Below, piece after piece: positions 1-9,971 of a DNA stretch of 64,000 nucleotides; the stretch's first letter is position 1, and every line of letters begins with the position of its first letter. The stretch covers positions 1 to 64,000 of the forward strand of contig SACF01000008.1 in the NCBI GenBank assembly GCA_009928665.1. The letters are read 5' to 3'. A program made the translations under genes and the position numbers. This stretch comes from Alphaproteobacteria bacterium. GTDB taxonomy: Bacteria; Bacteroidota; Bacteroidia; Bacteroidales; FEN-979. The notes beneath the pieces are model-generated. The model searched no databases. It had not been told where the DNA came from and saw nothing but the letters and a program-made list of their open reading frames with translations.

Positions 1-27
1 TGCTTCATTGGTTTTCATCCTGATCAT
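1..27 (-). CDS. possible start of a gene running off the left edge
   Basis: On the minus strand an ATG at 27-25 and a second in-frame ATG at 18-16 open a frame that stays open to the window edge (peptide begins MIRMKTNEA). A GAGGA sequence at about 33-29 could be a ribosome binding site and fits the ATG at 18 better by spacing. Only nine codons are visible, so no family can be assigned. The call rests on start-site appearance alone and could be chance. Confidence 0.2.
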
Positions 28-317
28 TTCCTCAAATTATCCTCCCTCGGATAAAAACAAGCTTAAGGGGACCGTTTCGGGAACGTATACCCCTTCGGTT
101 GGAGATGAAGGCACGCGGCAGGGCGTCGTTTCGACCAATTGTGGCATGAAACCGTTGGTAGTTTTCGACAGCGATCCTACCCAAACGCCCATAATTTGTC
201 ACCAGGATGATGGAGTGGAAGCCGGCCGCGTGATTGTCACCCAGGTAAGCTCTGCGCTGTTTTGCCCAAACGGAGGCATTCATGTCGAAATGTTGGTAAC
301 GCAGAATTAACGGGGGG
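28..317. other. leader-distal flank of the CRISPR array, no recognised gene
   Basis: This 290-base stretch lies between the left edge and the oldest repeat. Both strands are open over most of it: a plus-strand frame ends at 310 and a minus-strand frame runs from the array to about 32. Neither translation matches a family I recognise, and neither has a convincing start with a ribosome binding site. A run of G (312-317) abuts the first repeat. The plus frame is open to the left edge, so it could be the end of an unknown gene. I treat it as unassigned. Confidence 0.4.
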
Positions 318-3300
318 ATTTCAATTCCACTTTGGTACGATTGATAGCCCGCGCGGCACGTTCCCAATCAATATAACCAAGATTTCAATTCCACTTTGGT
401 ACGATTGATAGACCGAGAACATCGCCGAGTTTTCCCGGGTCCTTTATATTTCAATTCCACTTTGGTACGATTGATAGGGACGTAAGGAAAATGTCAAACA
501 ACGCCCTTTTCCATTTCAATTCCACTTTGGTACGATTGATAGATTAAGCTTGCTCAGAAGCTTGACCTTATACCTTAATTTCAATTCCACTTTGGTACGA
601 TTGATAGCCATCCGGAGCCTGGGCCACCGATTATGAAGCAAATTTCAATTCCACTTTGGTACGATTGATAGTCGTGATGCTGACCTTGTCGTTTTGTACC
701 TCCATATTTCAATTCCACTTTGGTACGATTGATAGTCTGATCCTCAGACAACCGATCAACCCGCTCCACAACGTATTTCAATTCCACTTTGGTACGATTG
801 ATAGCGCCGGAATTAAGTTGAAGGCTCATTGGATAGGTATTTCAATTCCACTTTGGTACGATTGATAGACTGGCCTGTCGAAACGCCCCGTCAGATACGG
901 TTATTTCAATTCCACTTTGGTACGATTGATAGGTTGGTGTGTCAAAGAGGGTCATTCTGTTTTCACAAATTTCAATTCCACTTTGGTACGATTGATAGGC
1001 AGGATGGAAAACGTATTGACACAAACGGAAGTAATTTCAATTCCACTTTGGTACGATTGATAGTATACCCCGTCTATTTCTGTCATTGGAGATTCATATT
1101 TCAATTCCACTTTGGTACGATTGATAGTCGTACTTGGTGCATTGCTGATCGGTGGTTTAATAGTTTCAATTCCACTTTGGTACGATTGATAGTTATACCT
1201 GTTAAAGTAAACAGGTGTATAATGGCTGTTTCAATTCCACTTTGGTACGATTGATAGCTGAAGATTGGTTTCGGTTTCGTAATTATTCTTTTGTTTCAAT
1301 TCCACTTTGGTACGATTGATAGCCTACGCCGGAATTGCCCAGGCAATGGCCGATCAAGTTTCAATTCCACTTTGGTACGATTGATAGTCGTCAACGATTT
1401 AACCAAGATGCCGGGGATTGGACGTTTCAATTCCACTTTGGTACGATTGATAGAAAGAGACGGTATCGGCAGACTGCATTTTTACAATCGTTTCAATTCC
1501 ACTTTGGTACGATTGATAGGAATAAGCTTTTACAAACAGGAAAGAGTATTAACGTTTCAATTCCACTTTGGTACGATTGATAGAGGTTAACATTTCAGTT
1601 AATGATAATCGATTCTTTGTTTCAATTCCACTTTGGTACGATTGATAGTTCCAATCACCGACACCCGAATTAATGATTATGTTCATGTTTCAATTCCACT
1701 TTGGTACGATTGATAGCCATTATATCTTAATTGGATTTTAAGAACTGGATTTGTTTCAATTCCACTTTGGTACGATTGATAGAAGCCCTGATCATCAAAG
1801 AAAAAATTCTGACCGTTGTTTCAATTCCACTTTGGTACGATTGATAGTTCGTCCTGGTATTCGTTCTTTACAAACCATTCGGGTTTCAATTCCACTTTGG
1901 TACGATTGATAGTTACCGCTGGTAATTCTGATGTCTACCGTTTCGTGTTTCAATTCCACTTTGGTACGATTGATAGTCATTTTGCTGTTTGCGATTCTCA
2001 ATAGCTTGTTGTTTCAATTCCACTTTGGTACGATTGATAGCTCCTACCCATTTCGGCGGATGCGGGAAAAAAGCAGTTTCAATTCCACTTTGGTACGATT
2101 GATAGACAAATCTTATCAGTTAAACCAGAACTGAGACCAGTTTCAATTCCACTTTGGTACGATTGATAGTCGACGTTGAATATGCCAACTGCATTAGAGA
2201 GGACTGTTTCAATTCCACTTTGGTACGATTGATAGTTTTATAACTGGATAACAAAGGATCCCGCCAATAGGGTTTCAATTCCACTTTGGTACGATTGATA
2301 GTTGCGTTTGAATTATTCGATTGTGACGCTACAAGTTTATGTTTCAATTCCACTTTGGTACGATTGATAGTCGGACTGGAAGAGTATCCGCTGCTTCTCT
2401 TTAGGTTTCAATTCCACTTTGGTACGATTGATAGAGTCGTCCGACTGTTCTTCGGTTTCCTGCTGTGATCGTTTCAATTCCACTTTGGTACGATTGATAG
2501 TCCTTCCCGTTCCTGGATACATATATTCCCGATCGTTTCAATTCCACTTTGGTACGATTGATAGCCAGGTGCCATGTTCGTCAACTTTGTCCGCTTTTGG
2601 TTTCAATTCCACTTTGGTACGATTGATAGCCTTTGTCTGACACAGATCCTGAAGCGTCGAGATGTTTCAATTCCACTTTGGTACGATTGATAGTTCACGA
2701 CGATACAGTGATGATGATGAGCTGCTTTAGTTTCAATTCCACTTTGGTACGATTGATAGGTACTACTGAGGGAAACGGCTTAAATAATGAACAAAGTTTC
2801 AATTCCACTTTGGTACGATTGATAGATCAAGATTTAATTACTTATTTATAATATGGGTTTACAGTTTCAATTCCACTTTGGTACGATTGATAGGTTTTAG
2901 GCGAAGTTATCGATACCCAACAGAAGGTTTCAATTCCACTTTGGTACGATTGATAGTCTGCAACTGATGATTTCGGCAAACCGGTTCCGGTGTTTCAATT
3001 CCACTTTGGTACGATTGATAGAAATTAAGGAACCGGCCTTCGTTGGTGATAAAGTAGTTTCAATTCCACTTTGGTACGATTGATAGCTACTGGATAGCAA
3101 GCGGTGCTGATAAGATCATTGCAAGTTTCAATTCCACTTTGGTACGATTGATAGTTCATTGTCCTTGCCGCTGCCCTGCGGTCTTTTTTGTTTCAATTCC
3201 ACTTTGGTACGATTGATAGTTACGATGGGAAGCACCGGTAAAAGAACCCAACGAGTTTCAATTCCACTTTGGTACGATTGATAGGCCTCATTCCAGGCCG

Positions 3301-4595
3301 CGCTTGCGAAAACCGCTACCCGTTTCAATTCCACTTTGGTACGATTGATAGAATCTGGATGAAGAAAGTACTATCATAATTTATAGCTACGTTTCAATTC
3401 CACTTTGGTACGATTGATAGGTTCCGCGGGATCATGGGCAGCTGACGGTACTAAGTTTCAATTCCACTTTGGTACGATTGATAGTCTTCCCGGTATCGAA
3501 CCGGTCGGGGCGTATCATGTTTCAATTCCACTTTGGTACGATTGATAGATTCAAACCGGCTGAAATGTCTTCTAATTTCTTTAGTTTCAATTCCACTTTG
3601 GTACGATTGATAGCCGCCGGTAAATCAGTTGCGCTTGCCGGCACATTATGGTTTCAATTCCACTTTGGTACGATTGATAGTGTCTTGTAATAATGCCGGA
3701 GGTGATAGTTTCGAGTTTCAATTCCACTTTGGTACGATTGATAGTCGAAACCGGAACCGGCCGAATTGACTTGTGCCCAGTTTCAATTCCACTTTGGTAC
3801 GATTGATAGGCAATCGCAGGTTTTGGATGGCTTACGACCGCACTGTTTCAATTCCACTTTGGTACGATTGATAGCCTCCGGCGGTGCGGTATATGGCTTC
3901 GTGGTACCATGTTTCAATTCCACTTTGGTACGATTGATAGTTTACTGAAACCCGAATATTGGATTTATGAGCACCCAGTTTCAATTCCACTTTGGTACGA
4001 TTGATAGAATCGTACCGGCCCATGGCAGCCTGCCTGGCTTTTGTTTCAATTCCACTTTGGTACGATTGATAGTGGGTATGCATGGGATCAATCATATGCT
4101 GGAAATAGGTTTCAATTCCACTTTGGTACGATTGATAGAATGAAGCGCACCAGGGATTTCCGGGTTTCAATCGTTTCAATTCCACTTTGGTACGATTGAT
4201 AGCCTTTTTCTTTTTATCAAAGAAGATACGAACCAGATAAGTTTCAATTCCACTTTGGTACGATTGATAGTTCCATGTAAGACGCTCAAATTACCTTATT
4301 GTAAGTTTCAATTCCACTTTGGTACGATTGATAGTTTCGATGAAGCGCTTAAATTCAAAACGCTTAAAAGTTTCAATTCCACTTTGGTACGATTGATAGT
4401 GATCAGCTCCACTTCGCTGCATCAGGCTTCCTTGTTTCAATTCCACTTTGGTACGATTGATAGTTTTTCGTGATTTTCGATCAGGTATCGCTCATCATCA
4501 CGTTTCAATTCCACTTTGGTACGATTGATAGGCATTGCTGCAGTCTTTGACATTCGTTCTTTACAGTTTCAATTCCACTTTGGTACGATTGATAG
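318..4595 (-). CRISPR. type I-B-like CRISPR array, 66 repeats and 65 spacers
   Basis: Sixty-six copies of a 30-base repeat recur every 63-69 bases, leaving spacers of 33-39 bases. On the plus strand the repeat starts RTTTCAATTCC and ends TACGATTGATAG. Read in crRNA sense (minus strand) it ends ATTGAAAY, the 8-base handle typical of type I-B systems. Copies 1-13 (318-1127) begin with A on the plus strand and copies 14-66 (1163-4595) with G. I saw no other difference between copies, and the leader-distal terminal repeat is not degenerate. The cas2-side leader at 4596-4801 and its promoter put the newest spacers near 4595 and the oldest near 318. Open frames crossing the array are artefacts of the repeat. 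Confidence 0.98.
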
Positions 4596-4801
4596 CCGTT
4601 GGCTGGGCAAAAATAAAAAATTGATTATCAGGAGTCAAGAAAAATAATTATTGAAAAAACCTGGTGAAAATGTCGTCGATGTATGATGATATAAAAAACC
4701 CCGGTAATCGACAATCTTTAAATTTACTGATAATGAGTGCATTGTGTTTATTCAACTTAATAGAACTTCATTTTCTCCGCGCTGAAATCTTCCTTCGACG
4801 A
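4596..4801 (-). promoter_or_regulatory. CRISPR leader with array promoter
   Basis: This A/T-rich gap between cas2 and the newest repeat is the leader. On the minus strand it carries a Bacteroidota-type promoter: TTG at 4638-4636 as the -33 element, then 20 bases, then TATTTTTG at 4615-4608, matching TAnnTTTG. Transcription would start around 4600, a few bases before the first repeat. The placement agrees with the crRNA sense inferred from the ATTGAAAC handle. Any integration-factor sites were not identified. Confidence 0.75.
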
Positions 4802-5065
4802 CTATAAAATATGATCGAGCGTGCTTCTTTCATGGCCGATGATCTGTTTCTCAAGCCAGTTTTGGTTACGGCTGCTGAAGATGATCAGACTGTCGATCTC
4901 TTCATCCATGATTCTCTTTGCCCGATAAATCAATTCCTTCAGCTTAACCTCAGTAATCTCTCCCTCGAATACTGAGTTCTGGATCCAGTTGACATATTTC
5001 CGGCAGAGCTTGAGCATCTTTCCCACTCGTTTCTCTCCGATATCATAAACCAAAATGATATACAT
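4802..5065 (-). CDS. cas2: CRISPR-associated endonuclease Cas2
   Basis: An 87-residue protein with the Cas2 ferredoxin-like start MYIILVYDIGEKRVGK; Asp8 is the usual conserved acidic residue. In the family Cas2 forms the central dimer of the Cas1-Cas2 spacer integrase. It is the last gene before the leader, downstream of cas1 on the same strand with a gap of about 70 bases. Length is normal and no damage is visible. Confidence 0.95.
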   Translation of the reverse strand: MYIILVYDIGEKRVGKMLKLCRKYVNWIQNSVFEGEITEVKLKELIYRAKRIMDEEIDSLIIFSSRNQNWLEKQIIGHERSTLDHIL

Positions 5066-5137
5066 TATTTACATTTATGTGAGTCGGAAATCAAATGTCA
5101 AATGTAGATTTCTTAAACTGAAAATCGTTAATCGCTT

Positions 5138-6148
5138 TCACCACCATATTTTAAAAGGTTTGTACTCTTCAATCTCAAGGATGTGTTTGATTAATTTGAA
5201 ACATTCCAGTTTGATCAGGTGCTTGTAACTCACATTTCGTTTTAGCGACCGGTGCTGGATAGTCTCATTCAATCTTTCCTCAAAAGCCGTGATGAAAATC
5301 TTTTTTCCTTTCTGATTTAAAAGGCAGCGGTTCAGGTTTGAATCAAAATGTTCCTTTCTGATCTCCCTTTTATTGATCACCTTGAAAATCACCCGGTCGA
5401 CCAGGATCGGTTTGAATATTTCCGCCAGATCGAGCGACAACGAGTACCTGCGCTCGCCCGGTGCATGGAGAAAGCTGATTACCGGACTGAGCGGCGTTTG
5501 GTGGATGGCTCTCAAACATTGCGAGTAACACATCATGTTTCCAAACGATATCAAAGCGTTGACTTCATTCTGCGGGGGCTGTTTCGTGCGTTCACCCATC
5601 TCAAAACCCTGCAGAATCAAATTGAATGCTTCATAATAATTCAACCTGATATTTCCTTCAATCCCCATCAGTTCATCCGTGGCATTCATGTCGGGAATTC
5701 TCGAAACATAGGATTCCATCAGTGTAATGAAGGGTTCGGTGTCCTTTCCCCGGTTCTGATAATATTTCAGGTTCCTGATCATGTTAAATGCCGCGCCTTC
5801 TATAAATTTTCTTGCAATTGTCATCCGTTTCTCCTTCGACTGGTGTGCATTCACCTGCAGGAGGAGCAGTTTTCCTGATAACTGGTAATCGCGGGGCATA
5901 AACGAACCTGAGTAGTTTTCATGATAATCGAAAAAGTGAACGGGAATATCATTCTTCCCCAAAAAATTATACAGGGCGCTGTTGGCATCCAGCGAACCGA
6001 AGATGTATAGATCATCTGTGCCTTCAACCGGAAGGTATTTCGGGGGCATTTCATTCCCGTCGGCATCGACCGGCTGAAAACAGAGGGTATTGTCTTTGCG
6101 TGATAAACGGCCGGGATTGAACAGATAATAGGTCCTTTTCATTTTCAA
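5138..6148 (-). CDS. cas1: CRISPR-associated integrase Cas1
   Basis: A 336-residue Cas1 of the type I-B kind, the catalytic subunit of the spacer integrase. The N-terminal half is beta-rich. The C-terminal helical domain shows the metal ligands: Glu164 in GIEGNIRLNYYEAF, His228 in SFLHAPGERRYS, and Asp240/Glu243 in LSLDLAEIFKP. It starts 8 bases after the cas4 stop and precedes cas2, so cas4-cas1-cas2 read as one adaptation operon. The gene appears intact. Confidence 0.96.
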   Translation of the reverse strand: MKMKRTYYLFNPGRLSRKDNTLCFQPVDADGNEMPPKYLPVEGTDDLYIFGSLDANSALYNFLGKNDIPVHFFDYHENYSGSFMPRDYQLSGKLLLLQVNAHQSKEKRMTIARKFIEGAAFNMIRNLKYYQNRGKDTEPFITLMESYVSRIPDMNATDELMGIEGNIRLNYYEAFNLILQGFEMGERTKQPPQNEVNALISFGNMMCYSQCLRAIHQTPLSPVISFLHAPGERRYSLSLDLAEIFKPILVDRVIFKVINKREIRKEHFDSNLNRCLLNQKGKKIFITAFEERLNETIQHRSLKRNVSYKHLIKLECFKLIKHILEIEEYKPFKIWW

Positions 6149-6156
6149 TATACGAT

Positions 6157-6684
6157 TTACGATTCAGGCTCGTCGATGAAACAAAAATCGAAATAGCTGC
6201 AGTTTTTGCAGATGTTCATTCTGACTCTTTCCGGGCACTTTTCTGATGAAAGAATCCGGCCGATATTGCCGCATATCTCATCAAGTTCACTCCTGTCGCG
6301 ATCGCTCAACAGGACTTCGGTTATCTGGTGGAGCCGCGGGTACTCGAGTAAACCGGTCACATTTCCGATGCCGTTTCTTTCCATCACCATCATATAATAC
6401 TTCAATTGCCATTCATGCACCGGTTCCATCTTGTCGGATTTCTTTACTTCATGGATCACACGGTTTTTGGGATCGTAATAATCGATTTTAATACCGTCGA
6501 TCTCTATCTCTTCGTATTTTTCCGACCGTTGCGGATAAGCGGTTTCGTGAATCAGCTTCCCTTCGTACACCAGGTCTGAGCTATGTTCCATATGGATTCC
6601 GTTGGTGAAAAGCCATAGTTTCCGTTGGCAGAGGAGGTAGTAGCTGATATGGGTGCCGGTAATCCTGGTGTTAATTGATTGCAT
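6157..6684 (-). CDS. cas4: CRISPR-associated exonuclease Cas4
   Basis: A 175-residue RecB-like nuclease with an iron-sulfur cluster. Four cysteines frame it: Cys19 near the N-terminus and Cys159, Cys162 and Cys168 in CKNCSYFDFC. The nuclease core shows His46 and the VIHEVKKSD strand (Glu79, Lys81) followed by QLKYYM. Cas4 trims prespacers and sets PAM choice and orientation during acquisition. It leads cas1 and cas2. A second, broken copy of a Cas4 N-terminus lies about 500 bases upstream. Confidence 0.95.
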   Translation of the reverse strand: MQSINTRITGTHISYYLLCQRKLWLFTNGIHMEHSSDLVYEGKLIHETAYPQRSEKYEEIEIDGIKIDYYDPKNRVIHEVKKSDKMEPVHEWQLKYYMMVMERNGIGNVTGLLEYPRLHQITEVLLSDRDRSELDEICGNIGRILSSEKCPERVRMNICKNCSYFDFCFIDEPES

Positions 6685-7174
6685 ATTGGGTGTTTAAAAA
6701 TCAGGGATTAAAACTGCATAAGGCCGGTTTCCCGTAATTATTATTTGTGTGAAAAGACTCTGTTGTGTCCATTTTTATGATCGGGAGTTCGAAAAATATC
6801 TTAATGGCGGGTCGTTATAAGAGGATGAATTTTCGGATCCTGGTTTTTTTATAATTGTTAGGTACTTACGAGACTTTATTATTTGCATGTTTTTATGTAA
6901 TAGGGTATGGTCGTTTGCATATACTTTGCTTATTCTGATATTATTCCTTAATGGTTCGGATATTATACAACGCTTATAGACCCATGATTTGAATAATCGT
7001 AAAAAGCACTTGAATTTGGTATGTTAGCGCAAAAAAATGCTAAAAAACGAAAGCATCATTTACCTGATTTCTTTAAAATATTGAATAATAGTGATTAATC
7101 GGTTTTTCAATTTTTTTTTTGTTTGCTTTTATTCCATCGTATGCATTGTTATTTCGTCCCTGACGGGACTTCTG
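6685..7174. other. A/T-rich gap upstream of cas4, no gene seen
   Basis: About 490 bases without a credible frame separate intact cas4 from the cas4 remnant. It probably holds the promoter of cas4-cas1-cas2, but I found no clear TAnnTTTG box close to the start. A short inverted repeat (TTAGC at 7024-7028 and GCTAA at 7039-7043) surrounds a run of A. The rest may be decayed coding sequence from the remnant. Confidence 0.4.
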
Positions 7175-7489
7175 TTATGTTGCCGTTAACCGTTTGGTCT
7201 CAGCGCTCCTGTCGCAAAAAGAATCAGGTCTGATAAAGGCAGCAACCGGGAACGGGTTGATCATTTTTCCATAGTCACAGATTATACAACATTCAATTTG
7301 CAAAATGTAAATTACAAAAGCGCAAAAATACAAGATGAAAACATATTTATGTGCTGCGCAGAATGGATCATAGTTTCGAGTTTGTAAGCAGGATCCCTGT
7401 TCTATGACGATCGCCTGGGCGAACAGCCATAACCTGGTATAACAGAGGGAAAAATAGTTGATATAGGCGCCGGTGATCATACCTTTCAT
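7175..7489 (-). pseudogene. cas4 N-terminal remnant
   Basis: The first 33 or so residues (MKGMITGAYINYFSLCYTRL onward) align with intact Cas4: ITG-x2-I-x-Y-x2-LC-x3-LWLF is shared, including the first cluster cysteine. After residue 40 the similarity ends, the sequence becomes low-grade (YVFILYFCAFVIYILQ), and no nuclease motif or C-terminal cysteine cluster follows. A functional Cas4 is at least 160 residues long. It begins 22 bases after the ATPase stop. I read it as a second cas4 that lost everything past its first exon-sized piece, not a frameshifted gene that could be restored here. Confidence 0.75.
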
Positions 7490-7511
7490 TAGAAAACAAA
7501 AACAACCAGGA

Positions 7512-8705
7512 TTAAAACAGGAATCCGAACAGCCACAGGGGGATCACATTATCGTAACCGGTCTCTATTTGGTCCTTGATGATAAATCCGTTTGGTTGGC
7601 CTTGGATCTGATGCTGCGCCTTGTTTTTTCCCCCGATTTCGACAAGGTATTTCCCGTTCACCTGGAAATCGGCCCGTGGAGCAGCATGAACATTTTGATT
7701 GTATAGCTGTGAGACAAAAAAGGTCTCCCTGATATTTCCCATTTCCGTGTTTTCAGGCGCCAGGGAATACATCAGGTTGGTGTTACCGAGAAAAACTTTT
7801 TCGGGTTTATTCAGGTCGTTGATTCCTTTACCCGGGGGCATGAGCCTGGTCACTAAGCCTGCCTCGGAAAGAAAATTCAGGTACTTTTTCAGGGTATTCA
7901 GGCTGATACCCGTTCGCTGGCTGATGGCATTCATGTTGGGTTTGAACGGGACGGAGCCGGAGATAACCTGCAACAGTCTTTTCAACAGGATGATGTGTGA
8001 AGTGGGTATCGATTCGAACTGAGGAATATCGACTTCGAGTGTTACCTGAATGGTTTCATGAAGCTTTTGGTGAAATGATTTCAGATTTTCCAGGTAAAAC
8101 GGGTAATAGCCATACTGCAGGTACTTTTTAAAATGTTGCAAGGGTTTGATGGCGCGATTGATCTCCAAGGCAGGTTCAATGTGGTTACAGAAGAGATCTT
8201 CAATCTGAATTACAGGCAGTGTGGCAATTTGGTCGAACCGGAGGAATTCACGAAAGGAGAGACCCGGCATTTCATACATGACAGCTCTCCGGCTCAGGTC
8301 GGCCTTGGCTTTTGTAAGATGTAACAGGGATGATCCCGTAAAAATTACTTTCAGTTCCGGGAAATCATCGTAGATGTTTTTCAATTCCACTGCCCAGCGA
8401 GGGTACCGATGCACTTCATCAAGGGCAAGTAATTCGCCGCCCTTTATCCTGAATTCATAGGCCAGATCATAGAGTGAATGATCGGAGAACCAGAGGTGGT
8501 CGAGGCTGGTATAAAGCGCCCTGTGATCAGGTTTGTAATTCTGCTTAAGGTACTGAAGCAAGAGTGTGGTTTTACCAACTCCACGGCAGCCCCTGATTCC
8601 GACGAACCGGTTCGACCAGTCGACCGATTGCATAAAGTCGCGCACCATCCGCAACGACGTCTGGCTGTACTTTTCGTAATACCGCTGGAATAAGATTTCC
8701 ATCAT
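7512..8705 (-). CDS. AAA ATPase with DUF4143 domain
   Basis: A protein of about 397 residues with a Walker A motif (GCRGVGKTTLL), a Walker B-like ELLALDEVHRYP and a sensor-like IFTGSS. A winged-helix stretch (AISQRTGISLNTLKKYLNFL) and the DUF4143 nuclease-like C-terminus with its VEIGGKNK core follow. The family is widespread and its biochemical role is not established. An in-frame TTG at 8729 would give a longer frame, but ATG codons at 8705 and 8702 sit just after a palindrome and match the usual start (MEILFQRYYEKY). It stands between cas7 and the cas4 remnant with its own control region, so it is probably an insertion rather than a Cas component. Confidence 0.88.
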   Translation of the reverse strand: MMEILFQRYYEKYSQTSLRMVRDFMQSVDWSNRFVGIRGCRGVGKTTLLLQYLKQNYKPDHRALYTSLDHLWFSDHSLYDLAYEFRIKGGELLALDEVHRYPRWAVELKNIYDDFPELKVIFTGSSLLHLTKAKADLSRRAVMYEMPGLSFREFLRFDQIATLPVIQIEDLFCNHIEPALEINRAIKPLQHFKKYLQYGYYPFYLENLKSFHQKLHETIQVTLEVDIPQFESIPTSHIILLKRLLQVISGSVPFKPNMNAISQRTGISLNTLKKYLNFLSEAGLVTRLMPPGKGINDLNKPEKVFLGNTNLMYSLAPENTEMGNIRETFFVSQLYNQNVHAAPRADFQVNGKYLVEIGGKNKAQHQIQGQPNGFIIKDQIETGYDNVIPLWLFGFLF

Positions 8706-8711
8706 AAATAT

Positions 8712-8758
8712 ATCAACACGTTGATGCAAATATACAATAAAAATGTCAATGCGTTGAT
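8712..8758 (-). promoter_or_regulatory. twin palindromic operator around the ATPase promoter
   Basis: Two related sites lie upstream of the ATPase: ATCAACACGTTGAT at 8712-8725, with perfect 6-base arms, and GTCAATGCGTTGAT at 8745-8758, which matches 11 of 14 positions. They are 33 bases apart, about three helical turns. Between them, on the minus strand, is TATATTTG (8734-8727), a fit to the -7 box. The near site would cover the transcription start. The layout suggests repression by a dimeric DNA-binding protein, possibly the ATPase itself through its winged helix. Confidence 0.65.
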
Positions 8759-8900
8759 ATTTATTTTGATTTTATTAAAGACGAGTTGTCAACAAATAAT
8801 TTTCGATGATTCCCATTCATGCCTATTTTATGGCTTCTATAAGCGTACTACCGATTAATTTACTTGTTCAATCAATGGATAGATAGATATATCAGTCAGA

Positions 8901-9959
8901 TTACTTTACCACTAACTGGTTTTCATAATCAAATGCCATCATCATATCAATGAGCTTTTGCTTGGCTTTGTCGAGAGCATCAGCACTTTCGTTAATTGTA
9001 ACTACATAGTTGGAACAAGGGAGTGTTACAAAAACATCGGCTCCGGCGGTTTCGTCAATGATGGGTTTAGCCTTTGGCTTTTCACCGTCTTCGATCAGTT
9101 TTGCACGGATAGCGCCAGCCAGTTTGTTGGCATTATCGCTGATCGCCACAGCCAGGGTTTCCATTAAACTGAAAGTTCGGGCCTGGTTCGAAGTAATACG
9201 CCAATTCAATAAGGCACTGGCTAAGGCAGGGATTACTTTCTCGCGCTCTTCTTTTGGTAGGACTAAGCATTTACCAAACACATTTTCACTTTCCACCCAT
9301 CCTTTTGCTTTTAAGTCTTCAATTTTGTCTTTCGACAATTCGGGCTCGTGTTGGTTGGTGGAAACTGAGAAAAGCGTACGAAGATCGATAGCAATATCGT
9401 AAACGAAAAGACCACCAGTCCGAACATTATCAGGAATCCAATTCCGGCGGGGTAACGTACGATTATTAGTAGACAGGAATTCATCAATTTCAGCATCAGT
9501 CATTAATTTCTCTCCTATGCGCACATTTACCGGATGTCTGTCGGGTTTATCACTTCGGTCGAATGTAAGATTTTCTTTGTCTATTCCTGCAAGCAATGGA
9601 TGAATAGGTCGCATTGCAGAAATAGACATTGGACTTCTACGTTTTACAGTGACACCATCTCCTGCACGCATCCAACCTCCAAGTAATTGATCAACAAACG
9701 TTGGATCACAAGGAGACCATGGTTCTTTGTTTTCCAACTCTTTCTTAGCATTCACGTTATAATTGAACGTGATGGGTGCCATTTGAACGTTTAAATTTGA
9801 GGTGAGTGAATCGAGAATCGAACGCTTTACTTGCTGACCACTTGAGTAAGCGACAACTCGATTAAACTGAGAATCGAAATAGGTTTTCTGACCATCTTGT
9901 ACACAAAATACTGTGTGTTCTGCGTGTTTCAACGCTCTTAAATAAATGTAAGCATTCAT
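8901..9959 (-). CDS. cas7: CRISPR-associated backbone protein Cas7 (Cst2/DevR-like)
   Basis: A 352-residue protein with the features of type I-B Cas7: an RRM-like N-terminus (MNAYIYLRALKHAEHTVFCV), a central GGLFVYDIAIDLRTLFSV strand, and a C-terminal stretch SNQARTFSLMETLAVAISDN. Cas7 polymerises along the crRNA spacer in Cascade. It follows the candidate cas8 by 12 bases on the same strand and ends the interference operon. Assignment to the Cst2/DevR branch is by motif resemblance and context. Confidence 0.82.
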   Translation of the reverse strand: MNAYIYLRALKHAEHTVFCVQDGQKTYFDSQFNRVVAYSSGQQVKRSILDSLTSNLNVQMAPITFNYNVNAKKELENKEPWSPCDPTFVDQLLGGWMRAGDGVTVKRRSPMSISAMRPIHPLLAGIDKENLTFDRSDKPDRHPVNVRIGEKLMTDAEIDEFLSTNNRTLPRRNWIPDNVRTGGLFVYDIAIDLRTLFSVSTNQHEPELSKDKIEDLKAKGWVESENVFGKCLVLPKEEREKVIPALASALLNWRITSNQARTFSLMETLAVAISDNANKLAGAIRAKLIEDGEKPKAKPIIDETAGADVFVTLPCSNYVVTINESADALDKAKQKLIDMMMAFDYENQLVVK

Positions 9960-9971
9960 CTTTTTTCGTTT

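Noticed and set aside
581..4473. Many open frames of 60-140 codons across the array on both strands
   Set aside because: They consist of the translated repeat (FQFHFGTIDS, FNSTLVRLI, INRTKVELK, YQSYQSGIE) and spacers, with no independent start signals.
7022..7045. TTAGC/GCTAA hairpin upstream of cas4 as a terminator
   Set aside because: The stem is only five bases and the homopolymer run lies in the loop, not after the stem.
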